Source of the DNA: Thermocatellispora tengchongensis
GTDB lineage: Bacteria; Actinomycetota; Actinomycetes; Streptosporangiales; Streptosporangiaceae
Assembly: GCF_014202315.1 (NCBI RefSeq)
Contig: NZ_JACHGN010000002.1
Location: forward strand, 339,351 to 403,350
Reading direction: 5' to 3'
Length of the DNA: 64,000 bases
Shown: piece by piece, positions 25,632-33,766 of the stretch
Layout of the letters: each line of letters starts with the position of its first letter
Numbering within the stretch: the first letter of the stretch is position 1
Program-made: the position numbers and the translations under genes
The notes under the pieces: generated by a model
Told to the model about the DNA's origin: nothing
Database searches by the model: none
The model's input: the letters and a program-made list of their open reading frames with translations, nothing else

Positions 25632-26756
25632 ATGCCGTCCAGAAAATCGGGTGTTCCCGGACACGAATTGCTGCCGAGCCCGCAGCCCCTCGGGCTCATC
25701 GACCCCGACGGGAAACGCACGGCGTACCGGGGCCATCCGCTGCCGCCGCCCGAGGTTCTGCGCGAGCTGCACCGGCGGATGGTGATCGGCCGCCGCTTCG
25801 ACCGGCAGGCCGGAGCGCTCACCCGGCAGGGCAGGCTCGCGGTGTACCCCTCCTCCCACGGGCAGGAGGCGTGCCAGATCGGCGGCGTGCTCGCGCTCGG
25901 CCCCGGCGACTGGCTGTTCCCCACCTACCGCGACAGCGTGGCCCTGCTCACCCGGGGCATCGACCCCGTGGAGGTGCTGACGCTGCTGCGCGGCTCCTGG
26001 CACAGCGGCTACGACCCCTACCGGTACAAGACCGGCCCCCAGTGCACCCCGCTGGCCACCAACGCCCTGCACGCCGTCGGGCTCGCCGACGCCGCCCGCA
26101 GGCGCGGCGACGACGTGGCGGTGCTGGTGCTGATGGGCGACGGCGCGACCAGCGAGGGCGACGCGCACGAGGCGTTCAACTTCGCCGCCGTGTACGGCGC
26201 GCCGGTGGTGTTCCTGATCCAGAACAACGGCTGGGCGATCAGCGTGCCGCTGGAGAAGCAGAGCAAGGCCCCCACGCTGGCCCACAAGGCCGTCGGCTAC
26301 GGCATCCCCGGCCGCCTCGTGGACGGCAACGACGCCGCCATCGTCTACGCCGTGGTGCACGACGCCCTGGAGAAGGCCCGGGGCGGGGGAGGGCCGACCG
26401 TGGTCGAGGCGGTCACCTATCGCATCGAGGCGCACACCAACGCCGACGACCCCACCCGCTACCGGGACGACGAGGAGGTCGCCGCCTGGCGGCGGCGCGA
26501 CCCGATCGACCGGATGGAGGCGTACCTGCGCGGCAACGGCCTCATCGACGACGCGGCCCTCGACGGCGTGCGGGCCGAGGCCGAGGAGGTGGCGGCGGGC
26601 GTACGGGAGCGGATGCGGGCCGACGACCACGTGGCCCCGGCCGAGCTGTTCGCGCACGTCTACGCCGAGCAGACCCCGCAGTTGCGCGAGCAGGCGGCCC
26701 TGCTCGCCGCCGAACTCGCCGCCGACGCCGACGTCGATCAGGAGGTGCCGGCATGA
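25632..26756 (+). CDS. bkdA: 2-oxoacid dehydrogenase E1 component, alpha subunit (branched-chain type)
   Basis: A 374-residue thiamine-diphosphate-dependent E1alpha. The ThDP/Mg site is MGDGATSEGDAHEAFNFAAV with the NNGWAIS sequel, and the phosphorylation-loop region is HTNADDPTRYRDDEE. It decarboxylates a 2-keto acid and transfers the acyl group to lipoyl-E2. The ATG at 25632 is supported by the N-terminal length. An ATGA overlap with E1beta gives translational coupling. The alpha2beta2 E1 plus a BkdR-like neighbour favour branched-chain keto acids over pyruvate. Confidence 0.92.
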   Translation: MPSRKSGVPGHELLPSPQPLGLIDPDGKRTAYRGHPLPPPEVLRELHRRMVIGRRFDRQAGALTRQGRLAVYPSSHGQEACQIGGVLALGPGDWLFPTYRDSVALLTRGIDPVEVLTLLRGSWHSGYDPYRYKTGPQCTPLATNALHAVGLADAARRRGDDVAVLVLMGDGATSEGDAHEAFNFAAVYGAPVVFLIQNNGWAISVPLEKQSKAPTLAHKAVGYGIPGRLVDGNDAAIVYAVVHDALEKARGGGGPTVVEAVTYRIEAHTNADDPTRYRDDEEVAAWRRRDPIDRMEAYLRGNGLIDDAALDGVRAEAEEVAAGVRERMRADDHVAPAELFAHVYAEQTPQLREQAALLAAELAADADVDQEVPA

Positions 26757-27730
26757 TCGCCACCATGGCCGCGGCGCTGAACGCCGCACTGCGCGACTGC
26801 CTGCGCGAGGACCCCTCGGTGATCGTCTTCGGCGAGGACGTCGGCCCGCTCGGCGGCGTGTTCCGGGTCACCGACGGCCTGGCCCGCGAGTTCGGCGAGG
26901 AACGCTGCTTCGACACCCCCCTCGCCGAGTCGGGCATCGTCGGCACGGCGGTCGGCATGGCCATGTACGGCCTGCGCCCGGTCGTGGAGATGCAGTTCGA
27001 CGCCTTCGCCTACCCGGCCTTCGAGCAGATCGCCTCGCACGTCGCCAAGATGCGCAACCGCACCCGGGGCCGCGTCGCGCTGCCCATGGTCATCCGCATC
27101 CCGTACGGCGGCGGCATCGGCGGCGTGGAGCACCACTGCGACTCCTCCGAGGCGTACTACACGCACACGGCGGGGCTGCGCGTGGTCACGCCCGGCACGC
27201 CGGCGGACGCGTACTGGATGCTCCGGCAGGCCGTGGCCTCGCCCGACCCGGTGGTGTTCCTGGAGCCCAAGCGGCGCTACTGGGCGCGGGGCGAGGTCGA
27301 TCCGGCCGTCCCCGGCACCCCCATGGACCGGGCCGTGGTCCGGCGGGAGGGCACGGACGTGACGCTGCTGGCGTACGGGCCGATGGTGCAGACCGCCCTG
27401 GAGGCGGCCGAGGCGGCGGCCGAGGAGGGCTGGTCGGCCGAGGTCATCGACCTGCGCAGCCTGTCGCCCTTCGACGACGAGACCGTCACCGCCTCCGTCC
27501 GGCGCACCGGCCGCGCGGTCGTCGTGCACGAGGCCCAGTCCTTCTGCGGCTACGGCGCCGAGGTGGCCGCCCGCGTCACCGAACGCTGCTTCCACCACCT
27601 GCACGCCCCGGTCCTGCGGGTCGGCGGCTTCGACATCCCCTACCCCCCGCCCGCTCTGGAGGAGCACCACCTGCCCGGCGTGGACCGCATCCTCGACGCC
27701 GTGGCCCGGCTGCAGTGGGAGCACGCATGA
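26753..27730 (+). CDS. bkdB: 2-oxoacid dehydrogenase E1 component, beta subunit
   Basis: A 325-residue E1beta with VIVFGEDVGPLGGVFRVTDG, ETPL-type DTPLAESGIVGTAVGMAMYG, IPYGGGIGGVEHH and the C-terminal transketolase fold (EVIDLRSLSPFDDETV). A strong AGGAGGTG precedes ATG 26753. ATGA overlaps link it to E1alpha and E2. It pairs with E1alpha to form the thiamine active site. Confidence 0.94.
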   Translation: MIATMAAALNAALRDCLREDPSVIVFGEDVGPLGGVFRVTDGLAREFGEERCFDTPLAESGIVGTAVGMAMYGLRPVVEMQFDAFAYPAFEQIASHVAKMRNRTRGRVALPMVIRIPYGGGIGGVEHHCDSSEAYYTHTAGLRVVTPGTPADAYWMLRQAVASPDPVVFLEPKRRYWARGEVDPAVPGTPMDRAVVRREGTDVTLLAYGPMVQTALEAAEAAAEEGWSAEVIDLRSLSPFDDETVTASVRRTGRAVVVHEAQSFCGYGAEVAARVTERCFHHLHAPVLRVGGFDIPYPPPALEEHHLPGVDRILDAVARLQWEHA

Positions 27731-29757
27731 CCGAGTTCCGCCTGCCCGACCTGGGCGAGGGCCTCACCGAGGCCGAAGTCCTCACCTGGTTCGTCGCGGT
27801 CGGCGACGTGGTGGAGGTGGACCAGACCGTCGTGGAGGTGGAGACCGCCAAGGCCGCCGTCGAGGTCCCCATCCCGTACGCCGGCGTCGTCACCGCCCTG
27901 CACGCCACCCCCGGCACGGTCATCCCGGTCGGCCACCCCTTGATCACCGTCACCCCGCAGGCGTACGCGAACTTCCACGAGCCCTCCGTGATCACCCCCT
28001 CCTCGCCCCCGCTGGGAGAGGACGAGGACGGCCGGCCCGTCACGGGCGACGGCCGACCGCCCACCTCCGGCGAGGGGGCGCTGGCTCCGGGTGGCGGGCC
28101 GTCCGCTTCCGGTGAGGGGGCGTCGGGTCCGAGTGGCCCGGTGTCCGTTCCTGGCGAGGGGGCGCCGGGTCCCGGGGACGGCGCGCCGGTTTCCGGTGAG
28201 GGCGTGCCCGGTCCGGGTGGGCGGGCGTCCGCCTCCGGGCCGGGGGCTTCGGGACCTGGTGGCCAGGCGTCCGCCTCCGGTGACGGGGCCTCGGACCAGG
28301 ACGCGTCTGGCAACGTGCTGGTGGGCTACGGCACGTCCGGCGCGGGCTCGCGCCGCCGCGCCGGCCGCCGCCGGGCGCGAGCCCTGACGGCCAGGCCGAC
28401 CTCGGCACCACCGCCCGCCGGGCCGTCTTCGGTGCCACCGGCCGCAGGGCCGTCTGTCGGGCCGTCTTCGGCACCACTGACCGCAGGGCCTGCCACCGGG
28501 CAGTTCTCGGCACCATCGCCCTCGGTTCTCACCGCCGGGCCGTCCTCGGCTCCTTCGCTCTCCGGGTCCTCCGCCGTGGCGCCGTCGGCTTCACCCGCTT
28601 CCGGGGCCACTGTGGCGCCACGGCGCGGGGTGATCTCGCCGTTGGTGCGGCGGATGGCGGCCGAGCACGGCCTACGGGCCGAGGACCTGGAGGGGTCCGG
28701 ACCAGGCGGGCTTGTGGTGCGCCGGGACGTGGAGGCCGCCATCGCGGCGCGCCGCGATGGCGCCACCGCGCCCGGCCCGCTCGCCCTCGCCCCCGGCGCA
28801 CCCACCGAGCCCGCGCCGGCATCGCCGGTCGCGGCCACACCGCCCGCCGCCGCCATGCCGGGGGCCCACGTCTCCGCGCCCACACCCACGCCGACGGCAA
28901 CGCTCGGGATCACGGCGACGCCCGGGGACATGTCGCTTGCGTCGGACGCGGCCCCCGCGCCCGCGCCGGCCGTGCCCGGCGTCGCGGCGACCGCCGGGCC
29001 GGGCGTGCCGGCCTCACGCCCGGTGCCGTCCACCACCTCCTCTGACACGGCCAAGGGCGCCGTGGGCGGGACCCGGGTGGCGTTGACCGGGGTGCGGCGG
29101 GTGATGGCCGAGCGGGTGGCGCGGTCGCGGCGGGAGGTGCCCGAGGCGACCGTGTGGGTGGACGTGGACGTCACCGACCTGCTCGCGATGCGGGCGCGGA
29201 TGAACGAGGCGGACCCGGGGCGGCCGGTGAGCCTGCTCGGGCTGCTCGGCAGGTTCTGCGTGGCGGGGCTGCGTGCCCATCCGGAGCTGAATTCCTCCGT
29301 GGACGCCGAGCGCGAGGAGATCGTGCTGCACGACGCGGTGCACCTGGGGTTCGCCGCGCAGACCCCGCGCGGGCTCGTGGTGCCCGTGGTCCGCGACGCG
29401 GGCAGGCTCTCGGCCCGGGAGCTGACCGCCGAGGTGCGCCGACTGGCCGAGGCCGGGCGGGAGGGGGCGCTCGGGCCGGGCGACCTGACCGGCGGCACCT
29501 TCACGGTCAACAACTACGGCGTGTTCGGCGTGGACGGCGCCGCCCCGATCATCAACCACCCGGAGGCCGCCATGCTGGGCGTCGGCCGCGTGCTGGACCG
29601 GCCGTGGGCGGTGGACGGCGGGCTCGGCCTGCGCAAGATCGTTCAGCTCACGCTGGTCTTCGACCACCGTGTGTGCGACGGCGGCACCGCGGGCGGGTTC
29701 CTGCGGTTCGTCGCGGACTGCGCCGAGCGTCCGGACCTCGCGCTGGCCGATCTGTAG
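27727..29757 (+). CDS. bkdC: 2-oxoacid dehydrogenase E2 (dihydrolipoyl acyltransferase), enlarged linkers
   Basis: A 676-residue E2, against about 420-480 usual for the family. A single lipoyl domain (about 1-82) carries the lipoylated Lys42 in VEVETAKAAVEV. The peripheral-subunit-binding domain is at about 301-345 (SPLVRRMAAEHGLRAEDLEG). The catalytic domain spans about 446-676 with active-site His647 in DHRVCDGG. The extra length is in two disordered linkers, about 86-300 and 345-445, made of Gly/Ser/Pro and Ala/Pro/Thr repeats. No E3 gene is present here. The gene ends the bkd operon. Confidence 0.93.
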   Translation: MTEFRLPDLGEGLTEAEVLTWFVAVGDVVEVDQTVVEVETAKAAVEVPIPYAGVVTALHATPGTVIPVGHPLITVTPQAYANFHEPSVITPSSPPLGEDEDGRPVTGDGRPPTSGEGALAPGGGPSASGEGASGPSGPVSVPGEGAPGPGDGAPVSGEGVPGPGGRASASGPGASGPGGQASASGDGASDQDASGNVLVGYGTSGAGSRRRAGRRRARALTARPTSAPPPAGPSSVPPAAGPSVGPSSAPLTAGPATGQFSAPSPSVLTAGPSSAPSLSGSSAVAPSASPASGATVAPRRGVISPLVRRMAAEHGLRAEDLEGSGPGGLVVRRDVEAAIAARRDGATAPGPLALAPGAPTEPAPASPVAATPPAAAMPGAHVSAPTPTPTATLGITATPGDMSLASDAAPAPAPAVPGVAATAGPGVPASRPVPSTTSSDTAKGAVGGTRVALTGVRRVMAERVARSRREVPEATVWVDVDVTDLLAMRARMNEADPGRPVSLLGLLGRFCVAGLRAHPELNSSVDAEREEIVLHDAVHLGFAAQTPRGLVVPVVRDAGRLSARELTAEVRRLAEAGREGALGPGDLTGGTFTVNNYGVFGVDGAAPIINHPEAAMLGVGRVLDRPWAVDGGLGLRKIVQLTLVFDHRVCDGGTAGGFLRFVADCAERPDLALADL

Positions 29758-29768
29758 CCGATCTCTGA

Positions 29769-29848
29769 CCGGTCAGGGGCGTTCCCTGGCCGGTCAGAGG
29801 TGTTCCCTGGCCGGTCGGGGCGTTCCCGGCCGGTCAGGGGCGTTCGCG
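29769..29848. repeat. 20-21-bp tandem repeat, four copies, at convergent gene ends
   Basis: Units of CCGGTCAGGGGCGTTCCC with slight variation begin at 29769, 29790, 29811 and 29830. The last unit contains the TetR stop codon and its final codons, so the tail of that gene has been tandemly duplicated into the gap. Confidence 0.8.
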
Positions 29849-30439
29849 GAGCGGGCGGGAGATCAGGTTCAGGCCGAACTCGAACCGCTCCTCGAACGTC
29901 CCCCCGGCCAGGTGGCCGAGCACGCGGGCCAGCGCCGGGTGCGCGTCCGCGGTCACCGCCGTACGCAGGACGTCGCCGACCGCGGCCGGCGCCCCCTGCT
30001 CCTCCTGGGTCAGGCCGAGGGTGAAGTAGACGGCCGTCCAGGTCGTCCAGGCGGCCTCGCGTTCGTCCAGGCCGCACTCCAGCAGCGTCTCCACCATGAC
30101 CTCGGCCGCGCGCAGCGTGTGCTCCTCCGCCGCGTACGTCCCCGCCACCACCCTCGCCCCGTCGCGGAAGGCCAGCAGCGCGCGGCGGTAGCGGCGTACC
30201 AGCTCTGTGAACCGGTCGGCGGGGGCGGGCGGCAGGTCGTCCAGCGGGATCCGGGCCATGATGGCGTCGGCCATCAGCTCCAGCAGCCGCCCCTTGGTCT
30301 TGACGTGCCATGACACGGTGTTCAGCCGCACGCCCATGCGCTCGGCCACGGCGCGCAGGCTGACCGCGTCCGCGCCGCCCTCGTCGAGCAGGTGGAGCGC
30401 CGTCGTCACGATCTCGCCCCGGCGCCGCTCGTTCGCCAC
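29834..30439 (-). CDS. TetR-family regulator with TetR_C_1-type C-terminal domain
   Basis: A 201-residue TetR regulator. The HTH (about residues 5-50) reads DAVSLRAVAERMGVRLNTVS and WHVKTKGRLLELMADAI; the C-terminal part resembles the tetracycline-repressor-type ligand domain. The GTG start at 30439 is preceded by a GGGGGAA stretch. The gene is divergent from an FAD monooxygenase with two operator palindromes between them, the standard antibiotic- or aromatic-responsive layout. Effector unknown. Confidence 0.9.
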   Translation of the reverse strand: MANERRRGEIVTTALHLLDEGGADAVSLRAVAERMGVRLNTVSWHVKTKGRLLELMADAIMARIPLDDLPPAPADRFTELVRRYRRALLAFRDGARVVAGTYAAEEHTLRAAEVMVETLLECGLDEREAAWTTWTAVYFTLGLTQEEQGAPAAVGDVLRTAVTADAHPALARVLGHLAGGTFEERFEFGLNLISRPLRERP

Positions 30440-30454
30440 CGATTCCCCCCATCT

Positions 30455-30471
30455 CTTGGTTGCCGACCAAG
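30455..30471. promoter_or_regulatory. TetR operator 1
   Basis: CTTGGT-TGCCG-ACCAAG has perfect 6-bp arms around a 5-bp centre. It adjoins a good minus-strand -10 (TATTCT, complement of 30470-30475), so binding would repress the TetR gene itself. Confidence 0.8.
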
Positions 30472-30489
30472 AATATCCGGGGCACACTG

Positions 30490-30504
30490 TTGGTCACTGA
30501 CCAA
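30490..30504. promoter_or_regulatory. TetR operator 2
   Basis: TTGGTCA-C-TGACCAA is a perfect palindrome with the same TTGGT/ACCAA arms and 5-bp spacing as operator 1. Its centre is 34 bp from operator 1, and it lies 16 bp before the monooxygenase start. Confidence 0.8.
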
Positions 30505-30520
30505 GAGATCGGAGGTCGCG

Positions 30521-31957
30521 ATGGAAGACGTGATCGTCGTCGGGGCGGGACCGGTCGGGCTGTGGCTGGCGGCCGAGCTGCGCCGCGCGGGCGTGCCCGT
30601 CCTCGTGCTCGAACGCGCCGAGGCCCCGAGCCCGCACTCCAAGGCGCTCACCCTGCACCCGCGCATGATCGAGCTGCTGGCCATGCGCGGCATGGACAAG
30701 GCGTTCCTGGACGAGGGAATCGTGATCCCGACCGGGCACTTCGGGCTGCTGGACACCCGGCTCGACTTCCGGCCGCTGCCGACGCGCCACCCGTACACGC
30801 TGTTCTTCCCGCAGGCCCGCACCGAGCGGTTGCTGGGGGAGCGCGCGATCGAGCTGGGCGCCCGGGTGGTGCGCGGGCACGCCGTCACCGGGCTGACGCA
30901 GGACGCCGACGGCGTGGAGCTGAGCGTGACCGGCCCGGACGGGCCGTACGTCGTCCGCGCCCGCTATGTGGTGGGATGCGATGGCGCGGGCAGCACCGTG
31001 CGCGGCGCGGCGGGCATCCCGTTCCCGGGCACCGGCTCGACGGTGTACGGGTTCCTCGGTGACGTCCGCCTGGACGACCCGCCGCAGGCGCCCGCCCTGT
31101 CGGCGCACACCACCGAGGGCGGGGCCATGATCGTCGGGATGCCCGACGGCTACCACCGCATCGTCGGGATCATGCCGGAGCAGCCCGACGGCGCCGGCAC
31201 CGAGCTGACCCTGGACGAGCTGCGCGCCAAGGTGGTGCGGGTGCTCGGGCGCGATTTCGGCATGCGCGACCCGGCCTGGTTGTCCAGGTTCGGCAACGCC
31301 TCGCGCCAGGCGGAGGCGTACCGGGCGGGCCGGGTGCTGCTCGCGGGCGACGCCGCGCACATGCACTTCCCCACGGGCGGCGTCGGGCTCAACGTCGGGG
31401 TGCAGGACGCGATGAACCTCGGCTGGCGGCTCGCCGCCGTGGCACAGGGCCGCGCCCCGGAGAGCCTGCTCGACGGCTACCACGCCGAGCGCCACCCCGT
31501 CGGCGCGGAGCTGATGCTGAACAGCAAGGCGCAGACGGCGCTCATGACCGCCTTCACCCCGGAGGGGCAGGCGCTGCGGGCGCTGCTCGGCAAGCTGGTC
31601 GCGGCCCACCCGTCGCTCTCGCTGGACCTGGCGTCCAGGCTGGCCGCGCTGAACGTCGCCTACCCGCCCGCCGACCCCGGCGCCCACCCGCTCACCGGCG
31701 CCCGCGTGCCCGACCTCGCGCTGCGCGACGGCCGTACGGTCTACGGGCTGCTGCACGAGGCCCGGCACGTGCTGCTCGACCTGGGCGCGGGCGCCGCGTC
31801 CATGCCGCCCGAGGTCGCCGGCTACGCCCGTGACCTGGGCACGGCGACGTACGAGGGCGGGCTCGCCGAGGACGCGCCACAGGAGTGGCGCGCGGTCGGC
31901 GCGGCCCTGATCCGCCCCGACGGCCACGTGCACTGGGCCGTCGCCGCGTCCGGTTAG
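30521..31957 (+). CDS. FAD-dependent aromatic monooxygenase (group A, rifampicin/tetracycline-oxidase-like)
   Basis: A 478-residue flavoprotein hydroxylase. It shows the GxGxxG motif in VVGAGPVGLWLAAELRRAG, a DG motif in GCDGAGSTVRG and the FAD-ribityl GD motif in LLAGDAAHMHFPTGGVGLNV, then a thioredoxin-like C-terminal region. It starts at ATG 30521 after GGAGG. These NAD(P)H-dependent enzymes hydroxylate polyketides or aromatic drugs. Control by the divergent TetR protein suggests induction by such a compound, possibly for detoxification. The exact substrate is not predictable. Confidence 0.9.
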   Translation: MEDVIVVGAGPVGLWLAAELRRAGVPVLVLERAEAPSPHSKALTLHPRMIELLAMRGMDKAFLDEGIVIPTGHFGLLDTRLDFRPLPTRHPYTLFFPQARTERLLGERAIELGARVVRGHAVTGLTQDADGVELSVTGPDGPYVVRARYVVGCDGAGSTVRGAAGIPFPGTGSTVYGFLGDVRLDDPPQAPALSAHTTEGGAMIVGMPDGYHRIVGIMPEQPDGAGTELTLDELRAKVVRVLGRDFGMRDPAWLSRFGNASRQAEAYRAGRVLLAGDAAHMHFPTGGVGLNVGVQDAMNLGWRLAAVAQGRAPESLLDGYHAERHPVGAELMLNSKAQTALMTAFTPEGQALRALLGKLVAAHPSLSLDLASRLAALNVAYPPADPGAHPLTGARVPDLALRDGRTVYGLLHEARHVLLDLGAGAASMPPEVAGYARDLGTATYEGGLAEDAPQEWRAVGAALIRPDGHVHWAVAASG

Positions 31958-32156
31958 TCCGCTCTCACCTACACCGCTCTCCTTGTGGGGTATATGTCGT
32001 TGACGCCGTCTCGGGCACCCGGCGAAGCTGGGGGCGAGCCCGTCGAGACCGGGGGCCGCGGCAGGGCTCGGCGCCGCTGAGAACCCGCGCCGCGTCCGCA
32101 CCCGCGCCTCGGCGTGCCGCCTCCGGCCGCCGCGACCGATTCCGCAGGGAGCACTC

Positions 32157-32777
32157 ATGACGACCTATGGACTCCTCCTCTTCGACGGGGCGGAGGAACT
32201 GGACTTCACCGGGCCGTGGGAGGTGTTCACGGTCTCGGCCATGGTGCGGCAGAAGACCGGCGCCTCCGACCGCGCCGTGCTGATCGCCGAGCGGCCCGAC
32301 CCCGTACGCTGCGCCAAGGGCATGCGGGTGCTGCCCGACCACACCCTCGCCGACCACCCGCCGCTCGATGTGGTGCTGGTCCCCGGCGGCGTCGGCACCC
32401 GGCGCGAGGTGGACAACCCGGTCGTGATCGAGTGGCTGGCCAAGACGGCCGCCGCGGCGCAGTGGGTGACCAGCGTGTGCACCGGGGCGCTGCTGCTGCA
32501 CCAGGCCGGGCCCGCGCGGGGGCGGCGGGTCGCGACGCACTACTCCTTCGAGGACACGCTGGAGGCCCGCGGCGAGGTCACCGTCGTCCGCGACGCCCGC
32601 TACGTCGTGGACGGCTCCCTGGTCACCAGCCAGGGCGTCTCGGCCGGGATCGACATGGCACTGTGGCTGGTCGGCCGCCTGCACGGCCGTGACCACGCCC
32701 GCGCGGTGCGCCGCTACATCCAGTACGAGCCCGCGCCGCCGTATCTCGCCGACGAGCCCCTGCCCGGCGCCTCCTGA
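32157..32777 (+). CDS. DJ-1/PfpI family protein, isonitrile-hydratase-like
   Basis: A 206-residue DJ-1/PfpI-fold protein. The nucleophile elbow is WVTSVCTGALLL with Cys108, and the N-terminal acidic residue that pairs with it is in GAEELDFTGPWEVF. LVPGGVGTRREVD and VTSQGVSAGIDMALWL complete the pattern of the isonitrile hydratase/ThiJ subgroup. It starts at ATG 32157 with GGGAG upstream. The 199-bp gap before it has a GGGGTATAT promoter-like patch near 31985 and nothing coding. Confidence 0.88.
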   Translation: MTTYGLLLFDGAEELDFTGPWEVFTVSAMVRQKTGASDRAVLIAERPDPVRCAKGMRVLPDHTLADHPPLDVVLVPGGVGTRREVDNPVVIEWLAKTAAAAQWVTSVCTGALLLHQAGPARGRRVATHYSFEDTLEARGEVTVVRDARYVVDGSLVTSQGVSAGIDMALWLVGRLHGRDHARAVRRYIQYEPAPPYLADEPLPGAS

Positions 32778-32798
32778 GTCACTTCGGCAACCTTTTCC

Positions 32799-32837
32799 CC
32801 CGAGATCGCGTCCAACCTGCTGGACATCGATCTCGGG
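32799..32837 (+). terminator. Long hairpin with T-tract overlapping the next gene's ribosome-binding site
   Basis: CCCGAGATCG (32799-32808) pairs with CGATCTCGGG (32828-32837), and GTCCA/TGGAC continue the stem inside. GATTTTCTT follows, so it looks like an intrinsic terminator for the DJ-1 gene. The right arm also contains most of the GGGAG that precedes the TTG start at 32846, so the hairpin could mask translation of the downstream gene. Confidence 0.65.
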
Positions 32838-32845
32838 AGATTTTC

Positions 32846-33766
32846 TTGAAGCATCGCACGCTCACGTGCCTGGCGCTCGCCACCGCCGCGGCCCTGGCCG
32901 CCGCGCCGTCCGCCACCGCCGCCGCGGTGGCCGTGCCGTCCGCCGCGACCGCGGCGCCGGCGCCGCTGACAGGCGCGGCCGTCTACGCGACGTACACCAA
33001 GGGGTACAAGGTGGCCCGATACCAGCCGGGCACGGGCTGGCGCACCCTCGCCGCACCCTCCGCGACCGGCCAGTTCGCGGCCTCGCCCGACGGGAAGAAG
33101 GTCGCGTGGGTCACCGACGGCGGGCGCCTCGTCGTGCGCCAGGGCGGCAAGGTCACCACGGTGGCGCAGGGGCTCACGGCGGGCGTGCCGTGCCTGACCC
33201 CGGTGTGGTCGCCCGACTCCAGGCGGCTGGCGTACGTCGTGGGCGGCAAGGCGGAAAAGCAGGTCGTGACGGTGGTCAACGCCGACGGCACCGGCGAGCG
33301 CGACGCCGGCTCCACCACCGGCGTCTGCCACCTCGCCTGGTCCGCCAACGGCCGCTACCTCGCCGGGTTCGCCGGCACCACCGAGGGCGTCTACCGTCTC
33401 GACCTCACCACCCGCAGGTCGGTCAAGGTCAAGGGCGTCACCCTGGCCAACCACGTGCAGGGCCTGTCGCCCGACGGCCGCAAGGTCATCGTGAACCTGC
33501 TCGGCCGCGACGACCCGGGCGGCGACGGGAGCTGGCCGACCGCGTTCAAGCCCGCGATCGTGGACGCGGTGACCGGCGCGCGGCAGCCGATCGGCGTGCG
33601 CGGCACCCTGCTCGGCGCGTTCTACCTGCCCGACGGCAGGCTCGTCGTCCGCGTCGCCGGGGCCTCGCGCAACACCCTCGTCGTCCTGTCGGCGGCGGGC
33701 AAGACGCTGCAGCGCATCCCCGAGCCCGCCGCCGCCAAGAACCAGGCCCTGCTACAGGTCCTCTGA
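32846..33766 (+). CDS. Secreted beta-propeller-like (TolB/WD40-like) protein
   Basis: A 306-residue exported protein. A long Ala-rich signal peptide (about residues 1-37) precedes repeated propeller blades. Recognisable blade motifs are FAASPDGKKVAWVTDG, PVWSPDSRRLAYVV, LAWSANGRYLAGFAG and GLSPDGRKVIVNLL. The start is TTG 32846, because no other start fits the signal peptide and GGGAG is upstream. Its function is probably envelope-associated binding; no catalytic residues are evident. The 3' end overlaps the convergent molybdoenzyme gene by 15 bp. Confidence 0.78.
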   Translation: MKHRTLTCLALATAAALAAAPSATAAAVAVPSAATAAPAPLTGAAVYATYTKGYKVARYQPGTGWRTLAAPSATGQFAASPDGKKVAWVTDGGRLVVRQGGKVTTVAQGLTAGVPCLTPVWSPDSRRLAYVVGGKAEKQVVTVVNADGTGERDAGSTTGVCHLAWSANGRYLAGFAGTTEGVYRLDLTTRRSVKVKGVTLANHVQGLSPDGRKVIVNLLGRDDPGGDGSWPTAFKPAIVDAVTGARQPIGVRGTLLGAFYLPDGRLVVRVAGASRNTLVVLSAAGKTLQRIPEPAAAKNQALLQVL

